Shown one piece after another: positions 1-10,451 of a stretch of 64,000 nucleotides of DNA (the first letter of the stretch is position 1; each line of letters starts with the position of its first letter). The stretch spans positions 1 to 64,000 of the forward strand of contig CAJJDP010000043.1 of the NCBI GenBank assembly GCA_905182995.1. Reading direction: 5' to 3'. Source of the stretch: Paramecium octaurelia. Its lineage: Eukaryota; Ciliophora; Oligohymenophorea; Peniculida; Parameciidae. The notes under the pieces are model-generated. The model had not been told where the DNA came from. It did no database searches and saw nothing but the letters and a program-made list of their open reading frames with translations. Made by a program: the position numbers and the translations under genes.

Positions 1-712
1 GTATAAATATAAACTAATAAGTATTTAAACGCGTTGTTTTAAATTTAGTAAATCAAGTAAGATGACAGCAAATCCAATCTGATAATGTAGAATATACAAG
101 GACTTTTGCAATTTATCAATTAATCAGGAAAATCATTTCAAAGCAGATCTTTAAATCAATTGTGAAATCTCAAGGTTTTATTTATAAGATAGAATCAAAA
201 ATTAATTATACAGCAACTTCTAGTTTAAACTAAAGCAAATGACATTTGCTTGCTTGAACAATTTTGCACAAAATTAAATTAATTTATATCAATGAAACAG
301 GAATAGGCATAGATTTTATAGAGTTTGGAGTAACAAAAAATAAGATTTCTACATATCTAGCAGAGGTACTAACGACAATCAATATCATAGGAGCATGAGT
401 TAAAATATTTACCATCTAAGCAGAATTAAATAAAAAATGGTTACTCTCTCCCCTTTATTAAAAAGAATTTTGTTGATTTTAAATTTTTAGTATTTTCAGT
501 ACACTTTTGAAGGATAGGATAGATTTCCAATTTGAAGATGGAGATATCAAACTGTTCTAAGTGCATATACTAATAATGTGAATATCCTTAAGTATACAAC
601 TTTACTTGTTTTCTATTTATCAAGTCCATAATTACTTTATTTTTTCAATAAGTTAAGTCTACACAGGCCACATGGACAGCTGTGTGAGAAGTTTGCAATT
701 ATCAAGTAATGA
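1..712 (+). CDS. Partial gene entering from the left edge, unrecognised, possibly decayed
   Basis: Reading TAA/TAG as Gln, coding-like sequence runs from the window edge to a TGA at 710-712. Probable introns are 57-90, about 371-395 (GTACTA...ATAG), and two more near 490 and 567. Readable pieces include FAIYQLIRKIISKQIFKSIV, TGIGIDFIEFGVTKNKISTY and LHRPHGQLCEKFAIIKQ. Two in-frame TGA codons at 240-242 and 255-257 split the reading and no normal-sized intron removes them. So this is either two genes, one ending at 242, or a decaying gene. I do not recognise a family. The 5' end is outside the window. Confidence 0.35.
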
Positions 713-916
713 AATTGAAGAAACAAGAAGAATGAGAATATACTCTTGTGCAACAAGGGTATGAAGATATTGAGTTACTAGTGCACTAAATCCAATTTTA
801 ACATGATTTGGAATAATAACAATTAATCCCTACCATCAATTTTTGTGAGGTTCTAAATACAGTAAGCAACAGTTGGTTTGATAACCAGTTGTTGTGCAAC
901 ATAGAACACACTGAGC

Positions 917-1440
917 TCATATGTGCCTTCTTTTTTAGATCCTCCCAATTATATTAGGGCTGACAATATTTATTCTATTAAAAAGTTAGAGACAGAACAA
1001 TAAGGTTGCAGTCCCAGTTTCTTGCACTATATATAAGGCTTCATGCATCAGCTGTGACAGCATAGACAGTTCTTCATAAATCGCAAGAATATTCAAGAAA
1101 CAGCTGATAAGATTAATTTGTGCTTTTATTTCATCAATAAACACAAACCTGCTCAATCCTGTTAAAATATTGACATAAATTTCTGATAGACTTAAAAAAA
1201 GACTAAGTTTGCAGTAGGTGGAACTATATATCTGCTCTAATACCATTTAGTATTAGAAAAACAGTCGCAGCTAATGGTACACAATTTAAGAATGGATTTA
1301 GATGTACTACAAGTGAATCGATTATGTAGATGTAAAACCCTACAAAACTGATAACGAATGTTACTGTTTGCTAGGAATGCTTTTGAGTATATCTAAAAAT
1401 ATTCTGAAAAGAACTTATCTTTTTTTATATTTATTGATTC
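917..1440 (-). CDS. Unrecognised helical open frame
   Basis: A code-6 frame is open on the minus strand from about 1440 down to a TGA at 917-919. The first ATG is at 1246, giving 109 residues, but about 60 more codons upstream are also open and an intron boundary may lie near 1430. The sequence is leucine/isoleucine-rich and helical (for example LSEIYVNILTGLSRF, LISCFLNILAIYEELSMLSQ). No motif is recognised. It sits between two decayed-looking plus-strand segments and could itself be a remnant. Confidence 0.3.
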
Positions 1441-1492
1441 ATGTATTATTTATATACTCTAAATTCATATCTTTCTATTAACTCAATCCCAA

Positions 1493-2118
1493 ATGAATTT
1501 ATCTCAAAAATTGCTTTCAGGCAATCCGGATATGAAGGGAATTTGTTTTTATTGCAGTTTTGATAATAGATTTCATAGAAATAGGTGGATTGCAATTAGT
1601 TTTTTGAAACATATTGATTTTTACTTGCTTAATTTTCTTTTTATTTCATATTTGTTCGATTCAATGAGTGATATTATTCTATCATCGAGCAACAAATGCT
1701 GGCTAGTAGTTATTTATAATTAGATGTAGTCTAACCGTTTATGGGATGTTAAGACAGGATAATAAAAAGCCAAATTAGATGGTCATTCATCAACAGTTAA
1801 TTCAATTTGTTACTCTCCTGATGTTACTACATTAGCATCTGGTAGTTATGATAACTCTATCCGACTTTTGAATGTACAAACATCAAAGGAAATGCTTCAA
1901 TCAAATAGTAACTTTAAAGATTTGCTTGCCTAGTTCAACATACCTCTTCAAAATAGCTCCTTATTGGCAAATGGTATTTATTATTAGTTATTATTTAGTT
2001 ATTCCTTTTTGTACAATACTGAGAATATGTTAGAATCATGAATTATTAAGGTATATATTTAAAACCTTTGTTTAAATCCAAAGGAAGTTGCTTATTAGAA
2101 GACTTAAGGCAAAAGTGA
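1493..2118 (+). pseudogene. Decayed WD40-repeat gene
   Basis: From about 1715 the frame reads RLWDVKTGQQKAKLDGHSS, then VNSICYSP, LASGSYDNSIRLLNVQT. This is the repeat signature of the large Paramecium WD40 families. It is followed by a C-terminal tail FKSKGSCLLEDLRQK and TGA at 2116-2118, also a tail I associate with that family. The repeat upstream is out of frame: a second frame shows MLASSY where LASGSYD is expected. The stretch 1975-2070 between the last repeat and the tail has no clean frame. I call it a pseudogene: one and a half recognisable blades, frameshifted, with the intermediate blades missing. Confidence 0.6.
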
Positions 2119-2602
2119 TTTGGATATTAATTAAACACATTAGAATTATAATTTTAATAACTTTTGTTTTTTGTTTCAACTTTTTAATTTTCATTTCTTA
2201 ATATAGATAATTACATGTTTTCAAGCAAGTGAATGAGATCTATTCATTGATGTATGAATTAATATATTTTAATAAGAAATAATGGTAGTGATTTTTCCAT
2301 TTTTAAAGATTGTATTATGTAATGAAAATATAAATAGTATATCTTGAGATGTAAACAATTGGTATAAATTAATATGTATAGAGCAATTTATTTGAAATTT
2401 CCCTTTAATGATGTTTCATCACATATGTGGGGATAAACGAAAGATTGAAAATTAATATTCACACTTCTATCTAATGAAGTCAAAATAAAATTGAATAAAA
2501 GGGTATTTACTTTTCTATACTGTTCATCAAGGAAAGTCAGTTCAAATAATTTATTCACATTTATTACTATTTAAATTATTCAATAAAATTTTAAAATAAT
2601 TA
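2119..2602. other. Intergenic, A+T-rich, no gene seen
   Basis: Dense in TGA and poly-A/T tracts in all frames. It lies between the end of the WD40 remnant and the stop codon of the convergent MUL1-like gene, and probably holds their 3' ends only. Confidence 0.5.
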
Positions 2603-3550
2603 TCAGTTTTTAAAAGTTCTTATTGTTTCTTCCACATATTCACCACAATTAGGACAATTTTAGTAGGGTTTAGAACAGTCATAACATAAATTAAAATGTC
2701 CACACGGGGAAAAGAATGTATCAATCAATTATTTTTTGCATTCTTAACATTAAAGTGAATCATTGCCTTTCGAAATGATTACTTTTTATAGATTTGAACA
2801 TTTTTTATTTTTTTTCTTATGAATTCTATATATATCATACATAAAATAACTAAAAATGCATAAGGTAATGAGTAAAAGGCAAGATTATTATATTATTTAC
2901 CCTTGCAAATACTTTCTCATAGATCCCAAATCACCCATAAAATATTGTTTGTAACATCGAACAGAATTTGTATTTTTATTAATAATCAAATCCCCTATTA
3001 CAAATATAGGTGTACCAAACTAATTAATAGAGGAATAAAATACTTTAATTCTATTTTCTGTAATGTTTGTGAAAAATAATTTATTATATCCAAAGACTTT
3101 TAGTATTTTGTCATATTTAAAATCCCTGCCTTCTACTTTCTCATAAATATTAGACTTAAATATTATATCTGAACATTAGTTAATTTGCAACTTTTCCTCA
3201 TGAGGATCGACCAAGAGGAAACATGGATCATGTAAAAATGTATTTTATTTTTTCAAAGCCAAGAATTCTCTATTTAATTAAATTGTAATAGGTAATAAAG
3301 ATAAGTTTTCTTGTTTTGTTTTCCCATAGATTACTTGTTATTTTATAATTAATAAAGAACCACTTCCAACTAACTTTTGCTGAATATTTTATTTTAAATT
3401 TATTGGTTTGGGGTAGGATTTCCAATTTCTTACCAAGCGTGCAAATTTTTTAAATTAATATTTGATTACCTAGTAAATAAGGGTTATCCCTCCTAATGAA
3501 TAGATTAGCCGTAATATGTAATTATTTTGTAATGAGTTTATATTTTACAT
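2603..3550 (-). CDS. MUL1/MAPL-like membrane-anchored RING E3 ubiquitin ligase
   Basis: One uninterrupted code-6 frame of 315 residues. It starts at ATG 3548-3550 and stops at TGA 2603-2605. Order of parts: an N-terminal membrane segment (about residues 8-25, around LRLIYSLGGITLIY), a central domain with FLLVDPHEEK and FGTPIFVIGDL that fits the GIDE/BAM domain of MUL1, a second membrane segment (SCLLLITLCIFSYFMY), and a C-terminal C3HC4 RING. The RING shows CQECKK, then SPCGHFNLCYDC, then CPNCGEYVEE. Human MUL1 has the same order and a similar length (352 aa) and sits in the outer mitochondrial or peroxisomal membrane with the RING in the cytosol. Mitochondrial localisation here is inference. 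No intron is seen. Confidence 0.85.
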
Positions 3551-4317
3551 TAATTAATGAAATATTTAGTATATGTAAACTAGAATTTATTAAAAAAAAA
3601 AGATTAGCCTGTTAGTTCTTTATAAGTAGCAATTTACTAATAATTGATCTAGGGCTAATCATATGATTTATTTAATAGAGTAATTTTCTATCTAGCATGA
3701 GATAAAAATTGAAATATATTCATCGACAATAGAAAGAATAGATATTAAATAATAATAAATAAAATAATAATTGAGTATTCATTAATATTAATATTATGAG
3801 AAAAATCTTGGTGTGTTTTTTTGTTAATGTATTAAGAATATTTCTAATTTAATTTGGTTGCTAATATTTCAATTCAAAATTTATCAATTATTTAATTGCA
3901 AAGTAGTACTTTCAAAAATAATTCATATAATATTTTTAATTTGTTGATTTACCAGAAAGAAGAATTTTGCCTAAATATAATATAATTAGCAATTTATAAT
4001 ATCGTACTCTTTCTCTTCTTCTAATTATTACATTATTAAAATTAGATTATGAGATATCAGAGAAATAAGTACTTTTAATTTCTTTTATTAGACATCCGAA
4101 AATAAGAAAGTTAATATAATATATCATTTATAAATATGAATCATTTTTGATTAGATTTGAATTCTTCCTTTTTCAAGCTTTTTTTCATAATTAAAATTTC
4201 AAAAATATAATATTACCCTATCAAGCTTGTTTCTCAAATGTTCAGATGAACTGATTCAATATTTTAATAAAATTCACGATGATGATAACATAATTTTTAT
4301 TTATTTATTGCTATATC
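3551..4317. other. Intergenic; left part of first duplicated block
   Basis: No coherent code-6 frame. Very A+T-rich with short direct and inverted AT motifs. The duplicated block begins at 3702. Confidence 0.4.
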
Positions 4318-4753
4318 TCAATTATTTTGATTTTTCTTGACCAATAATGGATTATAGATTTCGGGGGCTACTACTAATCCCAAACCAAAATAAGTCACAA
4401 CAGAATTTCTCACTATGGGCAGTAATCCAGATGAAACTAAATAAGTATTACATATTTCTTATACATCCTTTTGTAATTGATACCATAGCTAAGGTACTTA
4501 ATCCAAGAAAAATAAGCCTTTGATTTTCATTTCCTAAATTCAATATATTATTTTATTTGAATTGAGTAAATCTTTCTGGCCATTTGTCATATTTCTAGCA
4601 TAATGGCAGATAAAAATTATTTTTCCAATCATCAAAAGGTATTTGGTTTATCGTATTACAAATTGGTTATTTAATATTTTCCTTAATGGATTTGGCCACT
4701 TCGGATGCAACATCTTCTACCTAATCAACCCAAGTTCTAGATGAATTTGACAT
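4318..4753 (-). CDS. Small membrane protein, possibly MICOS Mic26/27-like (copy 1)
   Basis: Starts at 4753 (MSNSSRTWVDQVED), stops at TGA 4318-4320, with one 28-nt intron at 4437-4464 (GTATAAG...TTTAG). The spliced product is 135 aa with an exact triplet length. The N-terminal half is polar and helical with DQVEDVASEVAKSIKENI. Around residues 80-125 are two hydrophobic stretches, LIFLGLSTLAMVSITKGF and VVTYFGLGLVVAPEIYNP. Glycine-rich membrane segments ending in a Tyr/Pro motif recall Mic26/27 (APOO family) of the mitochondrial contact-site complex, but this is a weak resemblance. An identical copy lies at 5786-6221, probably an assembly duplicate. Confidence 0.6.
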
Positions 4754-5094
4754 AATCTAAAATATTTTAAGAAAATAATATTGTAATGAAAAAAATATCT
4801 TAAGTGATAATCTTATATTATCTCTAATTTTTATACTCTTCAAAAGAAGAATTGCTTATGACTTATTTTATTTAATAATAGATTTTTGATTTTATGTTAG
4901 TAACTTCAAACCAGATATATTAAATGTAATCACAGATTTATAGTGGATAAGACTTTATAAATTTTGAACCCAATCAAAATTATTTTGCAAAAGGCTGAAA
5001 TCCTTAAGGACAGTCGACATTAGATCAAACATATTGAAAACCCACTCTTTTTCATTCTTAGTATATCAATAAAATACAAATTATTTTATTTATT
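4754..5094. other. Short divergent intergenic region, copy 1
   Basis: Lies between the divergent starts of the small membrane protein and the truncated LRR/ankyrin gene. A+T-rich, no coding frame. Presumably holds both promoters. Confidence 0.4.
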
Positions 5095-5171
5095 ATGAAT
5101 AACATTGATTTTTTGATCAAATAACAGACCATTTACACATCAAAGCAAAAGGAATTTTTCAAAAAAAAAAA
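5095..5171 (+). other. Truncated 5' end of the LRR/ankyrin gene in copy 1
   Basis: The first 77 bases of the gene annotated at 6563-8345 appear here (MNNIDFLIKQQTIYTSKQK...). They stop in the A run at the contig end, just before the N at 5172. This is an assembly edge rather than a biological truncation. Confidence 0.8.
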
Positions 5172-5172
5172 N
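5172..5172. other. Assembly gap (single N)
   Basis: A single undetermined base lies exactly between duplicated block copies 3702-5171 and 5173-6639. Confidence 0.95.
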
Positions 5173-6639
5173 ATAAAAATTGAAATATATTCATCGACAA
5201 TAGAAAGAATAGATATTAAATAATAATAAATAAAATAATAATTGAGTATTCATTAATATTAATATTATGAGAAAAATCTTGGTGTGTTTTTTTGTTAATG
5301 TATTAAGAATATTTCTAATTTAATTTGGTTGCTAATATTTCAATTCAAAATTTATCAATTATTTAATTGCAAAGTACTTTCAAAAATAATTCATATAATA
5401 TTTTTAATTTGTTGATTTACCAGAAAGAAGAATTTTGCCTAAATATAATATAATTAGCAATTTATAATATCGTACTCTTTCTCTTCTTCTAATTATTACA
5501 TTATTAAAATTAGATTATGAGATATCAGAGAAATAAGTACTTTTAATTTCTTTTATTAGACATCCGAAAATAAGAAAGTTAATATAATATATCATTTATA
5601 AATATGAATCATTTTTGATTAGATTTGAATTCTTCCTTTTTCAAGCTTTTTTTCATAATTAAAATTTCAAAAATATAATATTACCCTATCAAGCTTGTTT
5701 CTCAAATGTTCAGATGAACTGATTCAATATTTTAATAAAATTCACGATGATGATAACATAATTTTTATTTATTTATTGCTATATCTCAATTATTTTGATT
5801 TTTCTTGACCAATAATGGATTATAGATTTCGGGGGCTACTACTAATCCCAAACCAAAATAAGTCACAACAGAATTTCTCACTATGGGCAGTAATCCAGAT
5901 GAAACTAAATAAGTATTACATATTTCTTATACATCCTTTTGTAATTGATACCATAGCTAAGGTACTTAATCCAAGAAAAATAAGCCTTTGATTTTCATTT
6001 CCTAAATTCAATATATTATTTTATTTGAATTGAGTAAATCTTTCTGGCCATTTGTCATATTTCTAGCATAATGGCAGATAAAAATTATTTTTCCAATCAT
6101 CAAAAGGTATTTGGTTTATCGTATTACAAATTGGTTATTTAATATTTTCCTTAATGGATTTGGCCACTTCGGATGCAACATCTTCTACCTAATCAACCCA
6201 AGTTCTAGATGAATTTGACATAATCTAAAATATTTTAAGAAAATAATATTGTAATGAAAAAAATATCTTAAGTGATAATCTTATATTATCTCTAATTTTT
6301 ATACTCTTCAAAAGAAGAATTGCTTATGACTTATTTTATTTAATAATAGATTTTTGATTTTATGTTAGTAACTTCAAACCAGATATATTAAATGTAATCA
6401 CAGATTTATAGTGGATAAGACTTTATAAATTTTGAACCCAATCAAAATTATTTTGCAAAAGGCTGAAATCCTTAAGGACAGTCGACATTAGATCAAACAT
6501 ATTGAAAACCCACTCTTTTTCATTCTTAGTATATCAATAAAATACAAATTATTTTATTTATTATGAATAACATTGATTTTTTGATCAAATAACAGACCAT
6601 TTACACATCAAAGCAAAAGGAATTTTTCAAAAAAAAAAA
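5173..6639. repeat. Duplicated block A, copy 2
   Basis: Second copy of 3702-5171, beginning at the first base after the N. It ends in an 11-A run that lies inside the coding sequence of the LRR/ankyrin gene and continues into unique sequence. So this copy is joined to the correct downstream DNA. Confidence 0.9.
5786..6221 (-). CDS. Small membrane protein, possibly MICOS Mic26/27-like (copy 2)
   Basis: Identical to the gene at 4318-4753, with the intron at 5905-5932. The start at 6221 is divergent from the LRR/ankyrin gene start at 6563. This copy is in the better-connected sequence context. See the first copy for the protein description. Confidence 0.6.
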
Positions 6640-8345
6640 GCTTCAGGTTGAAATTGATGATTTTCCTTAATGCTAAGTTCAAGTAGTAACTTCTCCAAAT
6701 TAATCAACTAAATACATTTTGTAAATGCAGGAAGCTGATATAAAATAAATCACCAAATCCTTGCAAAATCAATACATGATTGAAATATTGGAATTGAAAG
6801 AATGTCGATTAAAAACTGTGCCAGATGAAATTTTTAAGATGCAAAAATTAAGAGTTTTGAAATTAGAAGGAAATTTTATAAAAGTAGCACCTGTAATAGA
6901 TGTGGAAGTTTTATCTTTAAAGAATAATCTCTTATTACATTATAAAGCAGGGGAAAACGTAAAAGTCCTAGATCTTTCTTAAAATAAATTACAAGAATTC
7001 AGTTTTGGGCATTATTTAGAAGAATTATATATTTTTGCAAATGAATTCACTATTTTACCTCAGTTGCCTAAAAGCATAAGAAAGCTGGAATTAGATTGGT
7101 TTAAGTATACTGAGCCACCTCTAACCTAAATTTAAACTTAACCCATCATCAATTTATTAACAAATCAATCAGTTAATTGTATTGATTTTCTAAAAATGTT
7201 TAGTAAGAAGTAGTTGTAAAATAAAATTATCGAAGCATCATTAGCATAGGATCTAGGTGTCTTGAGCAGCTTGGCAGCAATTATGGATTTTAATACTTTA
7301 AACGAAAATGGAGACACAGCGCTAAGTTTATCCTTAAAAACAGACAACTTGTTTTCTGTTAGACATCTTATAGAGTTGGGAGCCTAGCTAGAATTAGGAA
7401 GCTATGCTTAAGGAAATATACTTTCTTTCGCATTAGAAAATAATCTGCCTACAATTATTAATTTAATCTATCCAAAATTGAATTCTTCATTATTTACTTA
7501 GGATGTGCATGGAAATTCTCCTCTACATTATTTAAATAAATGCGATTATGATGACATCAATGCAAAAATCATTATAAAGGCAAAATAGTTAAATATTTAA
7601 ATGAACTTTAATATTTATGGCTAATCGCCTATTCACTTAGCCATATAAAAATGTAATTATTTCAATGAAATAAGCTAAGAATTGGTTGCTATCTAATATG
7701 CTAAAACATTATAGGATTGAAGCAGATGATTTATTTATGATGGCAGCTCGATATGATAACTTGGGTGCAGTAATGCTATTAATAAATAATAATTATCCTG
7801 TTGAGGAATTCTCAAAAATTGCCATTTGTAGAAATCTTAAGATTTACAGAGTCCTAAAAAGTTATGAAAATTATAATATTCAAAAATAACTAAAAAAATA
7901 GATGGATTCGAAAAATAATTTCAGTTATGAAGTAAAATTGATTCAAAAGAAAGATATGCAATGTAGTCATTTTCTGAAACAAAGAAAGGGTTAAGAAGAC
8001 TTAGCCATTGATGAGAATCAATCTCAATCATAAAAATCACAAAATTATATAAAGTTATTGAGGTAATTTGTTCTATTTTAGACATTGTTAACTAAATAGT
8101 AGAAAAATTATTTGACTAAACAAATGATTTAAAGGATTTGTGAATTAAAAATAACTAAAATTGATTAAATAGCAATTTTATCTGATATTTTATTGACTTT
8201 ACATTTCATTAAAGAAAAATAATTTCTAAGTGAGGTTTAAAAAAATTATTAAAATATCCTATAAGGTCATTAATATTTGCTATAATATGTTAACTCCTTA
8301 AAAACAGATGACTCACTGATTTAATATGAATAATTTCAGTAATGA
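6563..8345 (+). CDS. Leucine-rich-repeat plus ankyrin-repeat protein
   Basis: 586 aa from ATG 6563 to TGA 8343-8345, with a single 22-nt intron at 7653-7674 (GTAATT...ATAAG). Residues about 65-160 carry leucine-rich repeats (IEILELKECRLKTVPDEIF, LRVLKLEGNFIKVAP, VKVLDLSQNKLQEF, LPKSIRKLELDW). Residues about 190-400 carry ankyrin-like repeats (LNENGDTALSLSLKTDN, DVHGNSPLHYLNKCD, NIYGQSPIHLAIQK, ADDLFMMAARYDNLGAVMLL). A Gln/Lys-rich tail follows. These are protein-binding scaffolds; no enzyme domain is seen. The start lies in the duplicated block and the 11-A run at 6629-6639 (four Lys codons) is where the assembly was broken, so the exact A count deserves checking. An alternative start at 6726 would skip that region. 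Confidence 0.8.
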
Positions 8346-8857
8346 TACCTTTATTTGTATTAAATTCATAATCAATCAAAAATTTGTTATTATATATTTA
8401 TAAATTTTTTTTGCGGTTAAAATTTTATTTATGAAAAATTGTATGAAGTATTTATAGCCATAATAGAAATTTATAATTCACAAAATTCTACAAGTTATTA
8501 GAATTATAATCATCTAAAAGTTATTGATATAGTTTTTCCATTATAAAATATAAAGTATTTTATAGTTTCTCAAGTAATAAAAATATTATCTGAATTATAT
8601 AATTTATCATCATCTATTTTCGTTATTTAAGAAGAGTGTCTGTTGTTGAGTTTACTTTATTTTTACTAATTTTAGAAAAATAGAAAGCTAAGCAACCTTT
8701 CCCAAAACATAACCTTATTTATTTTTTGTTTTTACTAATAGTAGAAAAATTTGAATCAATAATTTATAAATGAGAAAGGACAAATTATTAGAATTTAATT
8801 CTCCCTACACATTCATTTTTGAAATCAAAAATAATTAAAATTTAAATTTCATTTATA
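8346..8857. other. Intergenic between convergent genes, no gene seen
   Basis: A+T-rich, TGA-dense in all frames. Holds the 3' ends of the LRR/ankyrin and G-patch genes. Confidence 0.5.
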
Positions 8858-9847
8858 TCAACTGCTTTTCTAACTTAATTATGGAAATTTTATTTATTAG
8901 CCACTTTACCCTTTTTCTTACTCATCATCAAAATCCGTAATCAACTCTATTTTTCTTTGTTTCCTATATGCAAAGTCAACATTTGACAAACATTTCTATT
9001 GTTTTAGTACATTTTGTGAAAAATTGCTTATTTTTTATGCCTAAACTGGTTCTAAAATTCCTTATTTCTTCAAACCTAAACCAGACCCACATTCAAATCC
9101 ATATTTTTTTAAAAATTTTAGCCCCATACCATATTGGTGATCTTAAATTTTCTTCTCTAATAACTATTTTTTTCTTTCAGTCATTGTAGCTTCTTATGGA
9201 ATGTCAAAATTTTGTTGCATAATGTTCATCACGAAAATTTCATTTTATTTTACTGTTTCTACTTTTTTAATATTCTATTTCAAAATTCCTTTCAGACTTT
9301 TATCTCGGATAGCTATTGCTTGAGTTGAATTGTTTTGCAACTACATATATTATTCATCATCCTCATCATTTGACAGATCTTCTTCCTCCAAAATCACCTA
9401 TTATTTATAGATAGAAAATGGTTAATATAATGACTTTCTTTCTTCAAAGTTCATATAATACTCTGCATCGAAATTAGTAATTAACAATATTTTATTATTT
9501 TCTAAATTGAAATGAACGGTCTTTTGATTCCGCTCTAAAGGAATCAATTCATTTCTATTATTGTTATCGAATAATGTGATTTATATATTTGAGTTGTGCT
9601 AATAAATCTATTTAGATTTAGAAAAATTTTCAAATGCTTATTACTTCTTATCAATTTTTGATGAAGTAATAAGAACATCTTCATAATTATATTTGAAGTC
9701 ACATTCGTGTTCAGATGTATTATTATAATTTGGGGATTAATTGGAAAGGGATATATAAAAATTATGTTGATTTGAATCAGAAAGATCAATTTCAATATCT
9801 TAATGAGTAAAGTGCAAGGATTCCTAGTATACAAAATTCTAGTTCAT
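8858..9847 (-). CDS. G-patch domain protein
   Basis: Intronless code-6 frame of 329 aa, ATG at 9845-9847 and TGA at 8858-8860. The N-terminal 160 residues are acidic and Asn/Gln-rich and look disordered (DIEIDLSDSNQHN; EEEDLSNDEDDEQ). The C-terminal third has a G-patch: GMGLKFLKKYGFECGSGLGL followed by KKQGILEPVQA. This matches the family pattern of spaced glycines, G-x-G-L-G, and a final Q-G-I-x-x-P. G-patch proteins mostly bind RNA or activate DEAH-box RNA helicases in splicing and ribosome assembly. Which helicase this one serves cannot be told from the sequence. The divergent neighbour starts 72 bp away. Confidence 0.85.
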
Positions 9848-9919
9848 AAATGCCTTATAATTATTTTATATGATAAATATTTATGATTATTAATACTAGA
9901 TATTATTAATTAAAAAGTT

Positions 9920-10084
9920 ATGAGTCTTTCTGCTGATTAATTTATTGTGATAGCAGTAATTCTATCGCTTTTTGGAGGGCTAGCCTTCTATTTCATATGG
10001 GCTAATAAATAAATGTACAATAAGGGAATACACGAATTAATGGATAAGAAGAAAAAGAGGAAAGAAAAATGGGAGTTTGATTGA
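9920..10084 (+). CDS. 54-residue single-pass membrane protein
   Basis: ATG 9920, TGA 10082-10084, no intron. The product is a short N-terminus (MSLSADQ), one membrane helix (FIVIAVILSLFGGLAFYFIW) and a very basic tail (MDKKKKRKEKWEF). The layout resembles small tail-anchored or type III membrane subunits, but no family is recognised. Codon pattern and tight spacing to the divergent G-patch gene support a real gene. Confidence 0.6.
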
Positions 10085-10451
10085 TTAATAATTGTTATGT
10101 AGAATAAAATATCGAATAAATCAACCTCTAAATTTTTCCTTAAATCAAAACAGAAATTTGATTATATTACTATCCATTTTTTTTTTGATTGGGAGTTTTA
10201 TTAATTAATAGTTAGTCAATTTCTAGTCATAAAAATTATCTTATTTACTAGAGCTTTGATGAATTTATCAATTAAGAAGCATAGTGATATGCATTATCAT
10301 TAAAAAGCTTTTTTATAAATTATCTATTTGGAAAACAGATCATAATTTGGCTTAGTAAATCAATTCAACTTTGCATTTTATCTATGCCCTTTATTGTTGA
10401 CATCTAAGGAGTTAATTTTAAATTAATTGATAATATGAAATGTTTTTAATC
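10085..10451. other. Intergenic, no gene seen
   Basis: A+T-rich spacer between the small membrane protein and the 3' end of the trichocyst-matrix-like sequence. No coherent frame. Confidence 0.45.

Larger units (their letters stand above)
3702..5171. repeat. Duplicated block A, copy 1 (about 1.47 kb), ends at an N
   Basis: Matches 5173-6639 base for base as far as I can read, except for three extra bases (TAG/GTA in aagTAGTActt at 3903-3906). It ends in an A run immediately before the single N at 5172. It carries one complete small minus-strand gene (4318-4753) and the first 77 bases of the LRR/ankyrin gene. Best read as overlapping contig ends that were not merged. Confidence 0.9.

Noticed and set aside
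3702..6639. Genuine tandem gene duplication
   Set aside because: Breakpoints coincide exactly with the N and with a homopolymer run, and copy 1 cuts a gene. An assembly overlap explains all of this.
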